Notes: a model not told the origin generated them from the letters alone. 64,000 bases of DNA from Deltaproteobacteria bacterium (GCA_016210045.1 JACQUX010000004.1:60424-124423); one strand, 5' to 3'. Numbered from the stretch's first letter, positions 8,455 to 17,056 are shown. Numbers and translations are program-made.

Positions 8455-9822
8455 ATGGAGCCGTGGCAGCAGTGTATTGTAGGCGCTGGCGGCCGCATTT
8501 ACGAGGTCGGCGGAGCGGTGCGCGACGCGCTGCTCGGACGTCCCGTCAAAGACCGCGACTATCTGATCACCGCCGTGCCGATGCCGCAGATCACCGCGCT
8601 GCTCCAGCCGTACGGAAAGGTCAGCTTGGTCGGCAAATCGTTCGGCGTCATTAAATTCAGCCCGCATCAACGTCCCGACTTGCTACTCGATCTCGCCATT
8701 CCGCGCCGTGAGGTCTCCACCGGCGTGCATCATCGTGACTTCAACGTTGCGTACGATCACACGCTGCCGGCCGAGATCGACTTGGCGCGCCGCGACTTCA
8801 CCATCAACGCAATGGCGCGCGCGCTCGACAGCGGCGAACTGCTCGACCCATTTGGCGGCCGCGCCGACCTCGACGCGCGCGTGTTGCGCCAAGTCTTCCC
8901 CGACGCCTTCCCCGAAGATCCGCTGCGCATGCTGCGTGCCGTGCAATTCGCCGCGCGCTTCGGCCTGACGATCGAACCCGCCACGCTGGCGAGTCTGCGC
9001 CAACACGCCGCACTCATTCGCACCGTCTCCGCCGAGCGGATCATTGAAGAGATCGGGAAACTCTTCCGCGCCGAGCGCCCCTCGCAAGGCTTCTATCTGA
9101 TGGCCGAATTGGGATTACTGCCGCACGTCTTCCCGGAACTCGAGGCCTGCCGCGGCGTGGAGCAAGAGAAGCGACAAGGCGACGACGTCTTTCACCACAC
9201 GATGCGCGTGCTCGACGCCGCCCGCAGCGATTCCGAAATCGACCATCGCGGCGACCTCACACTGCTGTTCGCTGCGCTCTATCACGATGTCGGCAAACCG
9301 CAGACCAAACGCTTCGACCCCGCTGAGGGCCGGATGACCTTCTTCGGCCACCAACTCGTTTCGCGGCGCATCGCAAAGAAACAGCTCGGCGCACTGCATG
9401 TCCAAATGCTCGGCGTGGATCTGAAACAGGTCTGCCGGTTAGTCGAACACCATATGTTCGAGACCAAGGCCTCGTTCACCGAAAAGGCGATTCGCCGTTT
9501 CATTAATAAAGTCGGCCCCGACCTGATCGCGCTGTTGCTCGACCTCCGGCTGGCCGACAATCGCGGCGGCAAATATCCCGCCGGCATCAAAGGCGTGTTA
9601 CGCCTCAAGGCACGCATCCAGGCCGAGCTGGCGAAAAAACCGCCGTTCGGCCCCAAAGATTTGGCCATTACCGGCCACGACCTGATGACCGCCGGCATCC
9701 CCGCCGGCCCCCAAATGGGCGCCATCCTCAAACAACTCGTCGACCTCTGCCTCGACGACCCCGCGTTAAACGAAAAAGACCGCTTGCTGGAACTGGCGAA
9801 GGGGATGGGGAGTGCGGTTTAG
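8455..9822 (+). CDS. cca: CCA-adding enzyme / tRNA nucleotidyltransferase with HD domain
   Basis: 455 residues. N-terminal class II nucleotidyltransferase head: YEVGGAVRDALLGRPVKDRDYL, with the metal-binding acidic residues in DRDY and LLLDLA, then RRDFTINAMA and DPFGGRADLDARVLR. The neck has DPLRMLRAVQFAARF. An HD phosphohydrolase domain follows (FHHTMRVL, ALYHDVGKP), as in gamma/delta-type enzymes that can also repair 2',3'-cyclic phosphate. A GTG at 8446 overlapping the upstream stop is an alternative start. The last 121 bp are duplicated at 13655-13775. Confidence 0.95.
   Translation: MEPWQQCIVGAGGRIYEVGGAVRDALLGRPVKDRDYLITAVPMPQITALLQPYGKVSLVGKSFGVIKFSPHQRPDLLLDLAIPRREVSTGVHHRDFNVAYDHTLPAEIDLARRDFTINAMARALDSGELLDPFGGRADLDARVLRQVFPDAFPEDPLRMLRAVQFAARFGLTIEPATLASLRQHAALIRTVSAERIIEEIGKLFRAERPSQGFYLMAELGLLPHVFPELEACRGVEQEKRQGDDVFHHTMRVLDAARSDSEIDHRGDLTLLFAALYHDVGKPQTKRFDPAEGRMTFFGHQLVSRRIAKKQLGALHVQMLGVDLKQVCRLVEHHMFETKASFTEKAIRRFINKVGPDLIALLLDLRLADNRGGKYPAGIKGVLRLKARIQAELAKKPPFGPKDLAITGHDLMTAGIPAGPQMGAILKQLVDLCLDDPALNEKDRLLELAKGMGSAV
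9702..9822 (+). repeat. 121-bp direct repeat, left copy (3' end of cca)
   Basis: This is the functional 3' end of cca. It matches 13655-13775 with three differences, all third-position synonymous changes (CCC/CCG, GCC/GCG, TTA/TTG). The similarity stops right at the stop codon in both copies. The two copies bracket the 10.0-13.6 kb two-gene cassette. Confidence 0.93.
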
Positions 9823-9882
9823 CAGGGCATTGCTGACGCACGAGGTCCGGATTGCGGGTCGGGGTCCGCACCCCCTCAATTT

Positions 9883-9955
9883 CATTTGAGTGGGGACAGG
9901 TACCTTCAAATGCGCGCCAAATAACGATTTGAAGGTACCTGTCCCCACTCAAATG
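9883..9955. repeat. GGTACC-type palindromic repeat, copy 2
   Basis: Perfect inverted repeat with 29-bp arms (9883-9911 and 9927-9955) around a 15-nt loop; the core is GGGGACAGGTACCTTCAAA. It lies 60 bp after cca, just inside the left border of the 121-bp-repeat cassette. Confidence 0.93.
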
Positions 9956-10036
9956 AACAACGGCCGGCGAGGTGTATTTTAAAATTACGCAACTAATTGC
10001 CAAGCCAGTCGATAATAAAGCAAGTATGGGCCCTCT

Positions 10037-12475
10037 ATGAAACCAGTCGCTCCCAACGCGGCCGCTCGATTTCGCGTCCTTCCCGGACAGACACGTGGCG
10101 GCACGCCCCATGTCAGGATCATGCAGCTGGCCGATCGGCTCGGCGGAGCGGCCACGCAGTCGGAATTGGCGGAGTTTGCGCGTATTACCGGCCCAGCTCC
10201 GGAGCGCGCTCAGTTTGCGCGTTTCTTCACGGATCGTCAGGTCACCGCTTCGCAGCGCATCGCGCACGCGTTACTGGCCGCCGAAACCATTGACGACGCG
10301 GTTCGCGTCGTTGTGGCGGAATATCCGGAAATGGGATGGCTGACCGGGTCCGTCAGCGCCACGCCAGAACTGGGCGGCTACGAGCAAGCGACCGGCACCA
10401 AGGCGTTCGTCTCCGAACGTCTCTTCGGCACGAAGCACGTCGAGTTCGATCGGACGGCGTTAGGCATCATGACGTTCTTGTGGGTCCTCAAAGGCGACTA
10501 TGCCAGCTTTACCGCGTGTCAGAACGCCACCGTTAAATTGACGGAGGCCAGTTTTCACGAACTCCAAGCCTATACGCACAGCATTCTGCAATCGCATCCC
10601 GAGGCCGTCGATTCGTTGATCGTCTATATGTTGGCCTTGGACGCGCTCACCGCGTACACGGTCGTCAACGACCTGGGCAAGGTCGTCAGTATGGTGCAAT
10701 TCTTGGTCGAGCAGTCCGGATTATCCTCGGTCGATCATGACAAAATTCTTTACGATCTGCTGTCTCGCCATCCGCACGTTTCACCGAGCTTTCATCGCTT
10801 ACCCGAGCGCTACCAACAACTGATCCTGAACGGGTTGAAGGCCGTGTTCAACATGGGCCAATTCATGCAGGCCGAAAATGTCCCAGCCAGTCTGTTGGGA
10901 CTGATTGGCCTGGATTCCGACAGCATGGATTTTTACTTCCTCCATTTCATTTATGACTTGGCGGGTGCCGCCGGCCACGGCACCCAAAAAGGCTCCGCGG
11001 TCCTCATCGAGGGCACGTTCCAGGCCTTTAAAACGGGCGTGATCACATTGGATGGATTGAATCATGGACTGAATCCCACTCAAGTATACGACCAGTACTT
11101 AACCGCGCGGGCCGAACGCGTCGGACTCAATCCGGCCGACGCAACCGATCGCGTCGTCGCCAGGGCCTGCTGTATGTTTGCCGTCTTTACCGCGGAAGAA
11201 GCCGCGCCGATTAAAGCGGCTTTTTTGTCGTTACCGGAGAATACGCGGGCCATTCTCGAAAGCGAAATGCAGCGCACGGGCCTGAACGACGGTCATGCGA
11301 TTCTCCCCTATTATGGTCCGGCCTTGTTGCGGAATTTGCGCACGGCACTGGGGAAACTCCAAGATCCCGACCCATTACACGCGGCCGCCCGCATCGGCCT
11401 GACGACGTTGGCGCGCGTGTATATTCAAGGACGCGTGAATCTGAAACGTCGGCCGGGCAACGGGGTCTATACCATCAACCTCAACGCGCTGGCGCAGATT
11501 GCCGGGGCATCGCCGCATGATTTAGAAAAATCCGTGATCACGTTGCGTCCGGTCGGCACCGATGCGGCGGCCGAAGCCGGGGCACGCCCAGTCATTCACG
11601 AAACCCATCTTGAACCGCTGCCGTCTTTAGCGGCGCTGCCTGGGCAACGCATTGCGGTCGTGGCCATCGGCGGAGGCAGTGATGGCGTGCAGGCCGGCAT
11701 TGTCGGAACGCTGCTGCGCCATGCCGGCAAAAATGTGGCCGGCGTGTTGTCGGTCCGGACAGAAATCGTTCGCTCCCAAGGACGCGGTGGCACGATGGGA
11801 GAACGCCGCCGCATCAGCAACCACGGCGGCGAAGTGAGCGACGGCGTAATTCGGATGACGCCGGAGAGCGAGGGTTCACTGGAGCATCTACCCGCCCGCG
11901 TGTTTCCCACGCATTTGGTGTTAGACAACGAAGCCAATGACGGCACCTTGTTGGCCCGCTTGCAGGCCTCGTTGGCCGAGCTCCGCGATGTCGACACGAT
12001 CCTCGCCGTCGATACCGGCGGCGACGCGCTCTATTCAATCACCGGCATGGATCAGGCCAAGGCGACGCCGGATCAGGATTTGCGCGTGCTGCAAACCTTA
12101 ACGCAACTGGGCCTCCGCGTCCTCTCCATGGAAGTCGCGCCGGGGATCGATAGCCCCGACAATGCCCAAGCTGTCTTAGCCGCCGCCCACGCCCGATATT
12201 ATCGGCTGACGCCCGAAGAGCGCGACCTGGCACTCGCCACATATGACGCCTGGGACTTTACCGGCCGCAACCCCGCCCGCTATGGCAAGACCGCATTTGC
12301 CTGGCAGGCCGCACTGCAGAGCCAAACCGGCTTGGTCGTCGTGCCTATTGTCAGCGATGTCGTGCTGGATCCACGCAACCCATGGATTCCGTTTGTCCAC
12401 GTCGATCCGAGCATGGCACATTTGTTCGTGATGACTGCCGATGACCATTTAACCGCGATCGGCGTCGAGTCATAG
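10037..12475 (+). CDS. large fusion protein: uncharacterised helical N-terminus plus DUF1152-like C-terminus
   Basis: 812 residues, no signal peptide or membrane segment. From about 540 onward it resembles DUF1152: a glycine-rich nucleotide-binding-like start (RIAVVAIGGGSDGVQAG), then DTILAVDTGGDALYS, which matches the VDVGGDALA signature, and GLRVLSMEVAPGIDSPDN. The N-terminal ~480 residues are helical and contain NDLGK (about 213), DHDKILYDLL and DFYFLHFIYDLAGAAGHGT. These look like a degenerate or unusual HD-type metal site, but I cannot place them in a named family. No function is known to me. It is the first gene of the repeat-bracketed cassette; the ATG at 10037 has no strong ribosome binding site. 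Confidence 0.72.
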   Translation: MKPVAPNAAARFRVLPGQTRGGTPHVRIMQLADRLGGAATQSELAEFARITGPAPERAQFARFFTDRQVTASQRIAHALLAAETIDDAVRVVVAEYPEMGWLTGSVSATPELGGYEQATGTKAFVSERLFGTKHVEFDRTALGIMTFLWVLKGDYASFTACQNATVKLTEASFHELQAYTHSILQSHPEAVDSLIVYMLALDALTAYTVVNDLGKVVSMVQFLVEQSGLSSVDHDKILYDLLSRHPHVSPSFHRLPERYQQLILNGLKAVFNMGQFMQAENVPASLLGLIGLDSDSMDFYFLHFIYDLAGAAGHGTQKGSAVLIEGTFQAFKTGVITLDGLNHGLNPTQVYDQYLTARAERVGLNPADATDRVVARACCMFAVFTAEEAAPIKAAFLSLPENTRAILESEMQRTGLNDGHAILPYYGPALLRNLRTALGKLQDPDPLHAAARIGLTTLARVYIQGRVNLKRRPGNGVYTINLNALAQIAGASPHDLEKSVITLRPVGTDAAAEAGARPVIHETHLEPLPSLAALPGQRIAVVAIGGGSDGVQAGIVGTLLRHAGKNVAGVLSVRTEIVRSQGRGGTMGERRRISNHGGEVSDGVIRMTPESEGSLEHLPARVFPTHLVLDNEANDGTLLARLQASLAELRDVDTILAVDTGGDALYSITGMDQAKATPDQDLRVLQTLTQLGLRVLSMEVAPGIDSPDNAQAVLAAAHARYYRLTPEERDLALATYDAWDFTGRNPARYGKTAFAWQAALQSQTGLVVVPIVSDVVLDPRNPWIPFVHVDPSMAHLFVMTADDHLTAIGVES

Positions 12476-12545
12476 GAAGACCGAAGCTCTTGCCCTGTTC
12501 TTTTATAAGAAGCAACTTTGTCGTCGCGTTGCCGATAATCATCAT

Positions 12546-13637
12546 ATGACTGTTGGGCGCGTGAAAGTGGCGGCGGCTTATCACGTGTTGCACCCAACAG
12601 CGCATTACGACCTGCGCCACCCTGCGAAACAAGTTGTCGCCCTGGCCCGCGATCTGCAACACCGTGGCGTCGACCTTTCACACGCTCATCTCCTATCCAT
12701 TCGCAGCACCGATGGCGACTTATGCGCAGCGCAGACACGTTCTGGACCAAGCAGGTGGACAGATCCAATCCGACACGCGGTCTTGGAATGTGAAGGTGCC
12801 ATTTTAGATTTAGATTTCCCAGCAGCCGTTGCGTTACGGCCGGATCAATATTTCCCATGCATGTTCGCGCATCATACCACTGGAGCAATGCAAACCTCGC
12901 TCGCGCATATCGCCATTCGCCGCATCGCGATCGCTGAGTTACTGCGGGTACAAGATAACGAGATCGATCGCGCCGTCAGAGACAGTGCCAATCCGTGGAT
13001 AGGACTTCCGGATTTACTCAGGGAACCGCCGGAGGCTCGCTCACCGGAAATCACGCGCCTCGTGCCCACGCCGACTCATTTCCCAGGGGTCTATCGTATT
13101 GTCACAACGAGCACTCATGACCGCGCCTATACGCAAGATGCGATTCTCATGTCCGCATACCAAACAATCTTTGCCGCTCAATTGGCTCAACTACGGGCAC
13201 TGAGCGGAGATGGATACGCGTTGAGCTTTGTGGAGTCCGGTTTTTTTGCAGCATTGCTCCAAGGCGGAATATTAATGTGCAGCGACATCGTGACTTCGCA
13301 TAGTGCGGACGAAATTTTCGAGTCAGATTTAGAATCCGCAGCTCGCCAATTATTAGGGCGCTGTCATCCCACGCAGCTCATCCGCATGCAGTTTTATCAT
13401 ACGCATCCAGGCGCCCCGATGGGGCGGACCATTTCACGGGGCGATGTCGACTACGCATTGCGTTTGCGAGCAACCGTCGCGGCGTACGGCGCGCGCGTCG
13501 CTGTTGATATGCACGCGTTACCTTTTGAATGGGCATTCCTGGGAGAGTCCGCTTACTATGACCCAAATCGGAGAGAGTTCGTCGCTCAACGATTCGACCC
13601 AATTCTTTTGCGAGCGACGATTCCCGTCGCACCATAA
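12546..13637 (+). CDS. JAMM-motif protein, hypothetical, 363 aa
   Basis: I do not recognise the whole protein. Near residues 281-296 it carries YHTHPGAPMGRTISRGDVD, an HxHP...SxxD arrangement like the zinc site of JAB/MPN (JAMM) metalloproteases, with a slightly longer spacing than usual. In that family the fourth element is an upstream glutamate; candidates are in the 233-ESGFFAALLQGG segment. JAMM enzymes cleave isopeptide or C-terminal tails of ubiquitin-like proteins, or act as DNA-linked proteins in RadC. A/T-rich codons are commoner here than in neighbouring genes. It follows the DUF1152 fusion gene by 70 bp on the same strand. Confidence 0.6.
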   Translation: MTVGRVKVAAAYHVLHPTAHYDLRHPAKQVVALARDLQHRGVDLSHAHLLSIRSTDGDLCAAQTRSGPSRWTDPIRHAVLECEGAILDLDFPAAVALRPDQYFPCMFAHHTTGAMQTSLAHIAIRRIAIAELLRVQDNEIDRAVRDSANPWIGLPDLLREPPEARSPEITRLVPTPTHFPGVYRIVTTSTHDRAYTQDAILMSAYQTIFAAQLAQLRALSGDGYALSFVESGFFAALLQGGILMCSDIVTSHSADEIFESDLESAARQLLGRCHPTQLIRMQFYHTHPGAPMGRTISRGDVDYALRLRATVAAYGARVAVDMHALPFEWAFLGESAYYDPNRREFVAQRFDPILLRATIPVAP

Positions 13638-13654
13638 GACAACGTTCAACAAGA

Positions 13655-13775
13655 CGCCGGCCCGCAAATGGGCGCGATCCTCAAACAACTCGTCGACCTC
13701 TGCCTCGACGACCCCGCGTTGAACGAAAAAGACCGCTTGCTGGAACTGGCGAAGGGGATGGGGAGTGCGGTTTAG
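13655..13775 (+). pseudogene. displaced 3' fragment of a CCA-adding enzyme gene (right copy of the 121-bp repeat)
   Basis: Encodes the last ~40 residues of the CCA enzyme (from AGPQMGAILKQ to GMGSAV and the stop) with no upstream part of the gene. Amino acids are identical to the intact copy, while three codons differ synonymously. It lies in frame 18 bp after the stop of the JAMM-motif gene. The geometry (intact gene, cassette, orphan 3' end) is what site-specific insertion at a gene's 3' end leaves behind. Confidence 0.88.
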
Positions 13776-13816
13776 CCGAAGCCTGGGAAGCAGCGGTCCA
13801 CTCTGACGCAGGAATA

Positions 13817-14629
13817 TCACCCCCACTGCTGCACGAGTTGGCGGAAGAGTTGTTGGTAATCGGCGATCCAAGCCGCTTCACTGGGATCTTCTAAAAAACG
13901 GCTGATATCTTTGAGCAGGAGCTGCGGCTTGACGGCAGTCACTTTGGCGGTGAGCGCCGCGACGACATCGCGCAATGACGCAAATGACGGGCGCCGCTGC
14001 CCGCGATTGAGGTATTCCAGATTCAACGGCGCCTTGCGGTTTAAGTACCAAATCAAATCGTAATAATCGCGCCCCCGCGTGTAGGGACGATAGAGGATCG
14101 CCAACACCTTCCCCGCAAACAGCGTTGCCAGGTTGTGCTTCACAATCGGGAAGATTTCCTGAAAACGGCTCACAAAGACACTCTCCCGCTCGTTCGCACG
14201 CAACACGAGCGGCTTGGCGTCGACCTCGACTTTCAGATGAATCTTCTGCCCCTGGCGAAACCCGCGAATCCCGAGCGCCTCGTGAAATCCATCGAATCGC
14301 AAGAAGGCCTTTTGGACGATCTTCTCCTCATGAATCGTGGCCGTCACGATGAATCCCCGCTGCTGCAATGCCTGGCGCACGCCACGCAGCAACGGCGCGA
14401 ACTGATAGTTCGCGGTCGGCGCGTCCAGACAGAAGTCGAGATCTTCGGAATACCGTTTAAGATCGTAACAGATCCGCAAACACGTGCCCCCCACGAAGGA
14501 AAGGGCCCGTCCCCCTTTGCCATGAAACAGCAGTTTGAGCACCAAGACCTGCAAATACTCGCGCACCACATTGACCAGCGCGTCATCGGTGAGCGGTGCG
14601 GCCTGCACGATGCGTTTGAGTTGTTCCAT
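13817..14629 (-). CDS. AbiEii/AbiGii-type nucleotidyltransferase toxin
   Basis: About 270 residues from the ATG at 14629. The SFVGGTCLRICYDLKRYSED segment followed by LDF is the GG-T..R.....SEDLDF nucleotidyltransferase signature of AbiEii toxins. DAKPLVLRANERE and an AGKVLAILYRPYTRGRDYYDLIWYL segment complete the family pattern (K.xAL..R...RDxxDL). AbiEii-like toxins block growth by transferring nucleotides to tRNA, and AbiE systems act in phage abortive infection. The gene overlaps its antitoxin upstream by 47 bp (65 bp if the TTG at 14647 is used), so translation is coupled. Confidence 0.9.
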   Translation of the reverse strand: MEQLKRIVQAAPLTDDALVNVVREYLQVLVLKLLFHGKGGRALSFVGGTCLRICYDLKRYSEDLDFCLDAPTANYQFAPLLRGVRQALQQRGFIVTATIHEEKIVQKAFLRFDGFHEALGIRGFRQGQKIHLKVEVDAKPLVLRANERESVFVSRFQEIFPIVKHNLATLFAGKVLAILYRPYTRGRDYYDLIWYLNRKAPLNLEYLNRGQRRPSFASLRDVVAALTAKVTAVKPQLLLKDISRFLEDPSEAAWIADYQQLFRQLVQQWG

Positions 14630-15209
14630 AATCGACCAATGAGGCAATCAACGTCATGACCTTCCTGACGCCGGTCTTCTTGCCATAGGTTTGCAATTTT
14701 TGAAAGTCGAGCGCGGCGAGATGTTGCCAGCGCATGGCATCCCAGCAGTCTGTCGACGGTTGCAGTCGTCCGCTATAGAGGTAACAATAATCGACGACGG
14801 CCTTTTCCGGCTCGGCGAGCAGCGTGCCGGGGTCGAATCCCCAATACAACTCCTGCTTGAGGTGGTGATAGATGAAATGCCCCCACGGGGTCTGAAACTG
14901 CCGCGTCGTCCGCGGTGTCACCAACGTCACGGCGAACACCGCGTCCGGCAGCAAGCCATGGTATTGGAGCGCACTCTCCAGACTGATATAGGCGGGCGAA
15001 TAGAGTCGCTGCGCGACCATGGCGGTATCGACGCCATGGCGGGGAAAGGCATAAACCCCACGCCGCAGCCGAATCAGGTGGCCGGTCTTCGTCCATTGGC
15101 TGAGCTGTAATTTGAGTGTGGGCAACGGGGTCTCCCACGCCACACTGGCCGCTTCGGCGTAGGAAAACACCGGGAGTTGCATCGATTGTTGGAAGAGTTG
15201 AAATTTCAT
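14583..15209 (-). CDS. AbiEi-type antitoxin/transcriptional regulator
   Basis: 208 residues. An N-terminal winged-helix region is followed by the AbiEi antitoxin pattern: LRRGVYAFP, YISLESALQYHGLLPD, VTLVTPRTTRQFQTPWGHFIYHHL and AEPEKAVVDYCYL. AbiEi proteins bind inverted repeats in their own promoter and neutralise the toxin indirectly. A 15-bp-arm inverted repeat lies exactly over this gene's start codon, which fits autorepression. Confidence 0.87.
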   Translation of the reverse strand: MKFQLFQQSMQLPVFSYAEAASVAWETPLPTLKLQLSQWTKTGHLIRLRRGVYAFPRHGVDTAMVAQRLYSPAYISLESALQYHGLLPDAVFAVTLVTPRTTRQFQTPWGHFIYHHLKQELYWGFDPGTLLAEPEKAVVDYCYLYSGRLQPSTDCWDAMRWQHLAALDFQKLQTYGKKTGVRKVMTLIASLVDYGTTQTHRAGRTAHR

Positions 15210-15239
15210 TTAGTGATAATATTATATCACTAAATGAAA
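15204..15239. promoter_or_regulatory. operator palindrome of the AbiE operon
   Basis: Perfect inverted repeat with 15-bp arms, TTTCATTTAGTGATA (15204-15218) and TATCACTAAATGAAA (15225-15239), around ATATTA. It covers the antitoxin start codon and is strikingly A/T-rich in a GC-rich region. I infer it is the AbiEi binding site. Confidence 0.8.
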
Positions 15240-15355
15240 CGGCGCAAGCCCGCTCACACCGGGCGTGGATCGTCGCCGAGCACTGCGCCGTATGACCTTT
15301 GAAGGGTCAGATCGTTACGTCCGCTATGGAATGAGCCGGAAGGCGCGGGTCCAAA

Positions 15356-15712
15356 CTAGATCGGCAGATCCAAGACCCTTGCCACTCTGGTGGCGAGCGC
15401 AGCAATATCCACTCCCAGTTCGACACCGATCGAAACATGTCCTTCCCGATAGGGGAACAACAACTGATATTGCGGACCGTATCGAATGACGACAAAACGA
15501 ATCCCATCCAAGTCTAATTCACCGCGGCGTCTTGCCATCTCCAAGATGACGGGATTCACCATCAGCTCCTCCATGCGATCGGTTTCCTGGGGATTGTGGC
15601 TGGGGAATCGCGAATTTTGAGCCATCTCGGTGATCCGCCCCCGTTGGTTCACCGCCACATAGCGGATACTGGGATCCACTTGAAACAATACCTGACTGAG
15701 ATTGGTCTCCAT
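15356..15712 (-). CDS. small DUF6659/roadblock-like protein, 118 aa
   Basis: The start is placed at the ATG at 15712, because the longer frame runs into a TTTTGCA repeat. The protein has a compact alpha/beta pattern: QVLFQVDPSIRYVAVNQRG, a charged helix (TDRMEELMVNPVILEMARRR), then LDLDGIRFVVIRYGPQYQL and HVSIGVELGVDIAALA. That strand-helix-strand layout resembles roadblock/LC7-like sensory folds such as DUF6659, but this is a resemblance only. There is no signal peptide. It is flanked by the AbiE pair and the repair fusion gene, with no obvious link to either. Confidence 0.55.
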   Translation of the reverse strand: METNLSQVLFQVDPSIRYVAVNQRGRITEMAQNSRFPSHNPQETDRMEELMVNPVILEMARRRGELDLDGIRFVVIRYGPQYQLLFPYREGHVSIGVELGVDIAALATRVARVLDLPI

Positions 15713-15766
15713 ACGGCACCCCCGTTCGTCTCTTGATCCGGCCGCTATCAATATCCGCTCCCTCCC

Positions 15767-15800
15767 CATTTTACATTTTGATATTTGCACTTTGCATTTT
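15767..15800. repeat. TTTTGCA-type repeat, partial copy
   Basis: Runs of CATTTTACATTTTG and TTTGCACTTTGCATTTT between two minus-strand genes. It matches one arm of the palindrome at 1193-1288. Confidence 0.7.
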
Positions 15801-15808
15801 CCCTCCCC

Positions 15809-17017
15809 TCACCCCACCGCGGCGCCGTCGACGGCGCGCCACAGATACCACGCGGCCACGGTACGATACGGGCGCCAGCGTTCGCCGTGGGCGGCCAACG
15901 CCTTCGGAGTGGGAAGCGCCGCGTGGCCATACGCCTTGGCAAAGCCTTTGCGCACGCCGTAATCATGCACCGGCAGGACATCGGGACGGCCCAAGCGGAA
16001 GATCAGCAACATTTCAACGGTCCAACGCCCGATCCCGCGAATGGTCGTAAGTCGTTCGATGACTGCCTCGTCGTCCAGTTGTTGCAGCGCGGCGAGCGAT
16101 GGCACGACGCGGGCTTGGGCCTTGGCCGCCAAATCTTGCAATGCGGCCACTTTCGCGCGCGAGAGGCCGACGCTGCGCAACGCGGCGGTCGTCGCAGTAA
16201 GAATATGCGCCGGCCGTAACACGCGTGGGCGATGACAAAGTTGCCGCAGTCGCCCGTAAATGGTGGCTGCGGCCTTGCCGGTCAGCTGTTGATAGACGAT
16301 CGACTCCGCCAACGCCTCGAACGGACTTTGCAAACGATTCGGCTGCAATCGACAGGGCCCCACCTGCGCGATCAAACGCGCCAAGCGGCGATCGACGCGT
16401 ACCAGATGTTCGACGGCAATGTTTGGGTCGAAGGAGGAATTCGCCGCAGGTGCCGCGGCGTTGTTCACGGCATTCGCATCCAGATGAACGCCTTCCCGCG
16501 CCAACAACCGCTGCTTGAGGTCCGTGCCTTGCGGCGCAGTAAACCCGCCGATTCGACGCCCCGCAGCCAACACGCGGTGACACGGGACCAGCAGCGGAAA
16601 CGGGTTCCGCGCCATCGCCTGCCCCACCGCTCGCGCCGCGCCCGGCCGGCCGACCGACTGCGCCAGTTCGCCGTACGTCACCGTGCGTCCCCACGGAATT
16701 TGTTGCGCGGCGTGGTAGATTTGGGCGTGAAACGGAGGCACCGCCGTGAGGTCCAACGGGATGTCCTGCAATGTGTCGGGGCGCCCTTCAAGCACAGCCA
16801 CCAGCCGCGCCATCACGCGGCGAATCGTTGCCGGCGGGCGCACTGCGCGATCGGCCTCCGCCCCATTCGATCGTGGCTCCATTTCCGCCGGCACTACCTC
16901 GGGAAAGCAGACCCGCTGCACCGCATCGCCCTTCCAAACGATGCCACACCGCCCGATCGGGGTGTCGAACAGATGGTGCGATGACGTATCCGAGGACATG
17001 GCAGCAGCGATTTCCAT
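15809..17017 (-). CDS. fused O6-alkylguanine-DNA alkyltransferase / 3-methyladenine DNA glycosylase
   Basis: 402 residues joining two direct alkylation-repair enzymes. Residues about 15-180 are an Ogt-type suicide methyltransferase (PWGRTVTYGELAQ, then the acceptor cysteine in PCHRV at 145-149 and GGFTAPQGTDLKQRLL). After an Ala/Asn-rich linker, residues about 205-395 are an AlkA-type HhH-GPD glycosylase: ESIVYQQLTGKAA, hairpin IRGIGRWTVEMLL (326-338), and catalytic aspartate in PVHDYGV (about 352). The ATG at 17017 has AAGGGG upstream; the longer frame crosses the shared regulatory region. It diverges from lexA and may share its operator. Confidence 0.9.
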   Translation of the reverse strand: MEIAAAMSSDTSSHHLFDTPIGRCGIVWKGDAVQRVCFPEVVPAEMEPRSNGAEADRAVRPPATIRRVMARLVAVLEGRPDTLQDIPLDLTAVPPFHAQIYHAAQQIPWGRTVTYGELAQSVGRPGAARAVGQAMARNPFPLLVPCHRVLAAGRRIGGFTAPQGTDLKQRLLAREGVHLDANAVNNAAAPAANSSFDPNIAVEHLVRVDRRLARLIAQVGPCRLQPNRLQSPFEALAESIVYQQLTGKAAATIYGRLRQLCHRPRVLRPAHILTATTAALRSVGLSRAKVAALQDLAAKAQARVVPSLAALQQLDDEAVIERLTTIRGIGRWTVEMLLIFRLGRPDVLPVHDYGVRKGFAKAYGHAALPTPKALAAHGERWRPYRTVAAWYLWRAVDGAAVG

Positions 17018-17056
17018 AATGAACCCCTTTCCAGTGTGACAAGCGAAAAGACTCGC

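Noticed and set aside
12280..12888. Minus-strand frame spanning the gap between the cassette genes
   Set aside because: Composition is irregular and it overlaps both plus-strand genes; no ribosome binding site or motif.
15234..15302. 22-codon plus-strand frame starting in the AbiE operator
   Set aside because: Exists only because the palindrome mirrors an ATG; too short and without family likeness.
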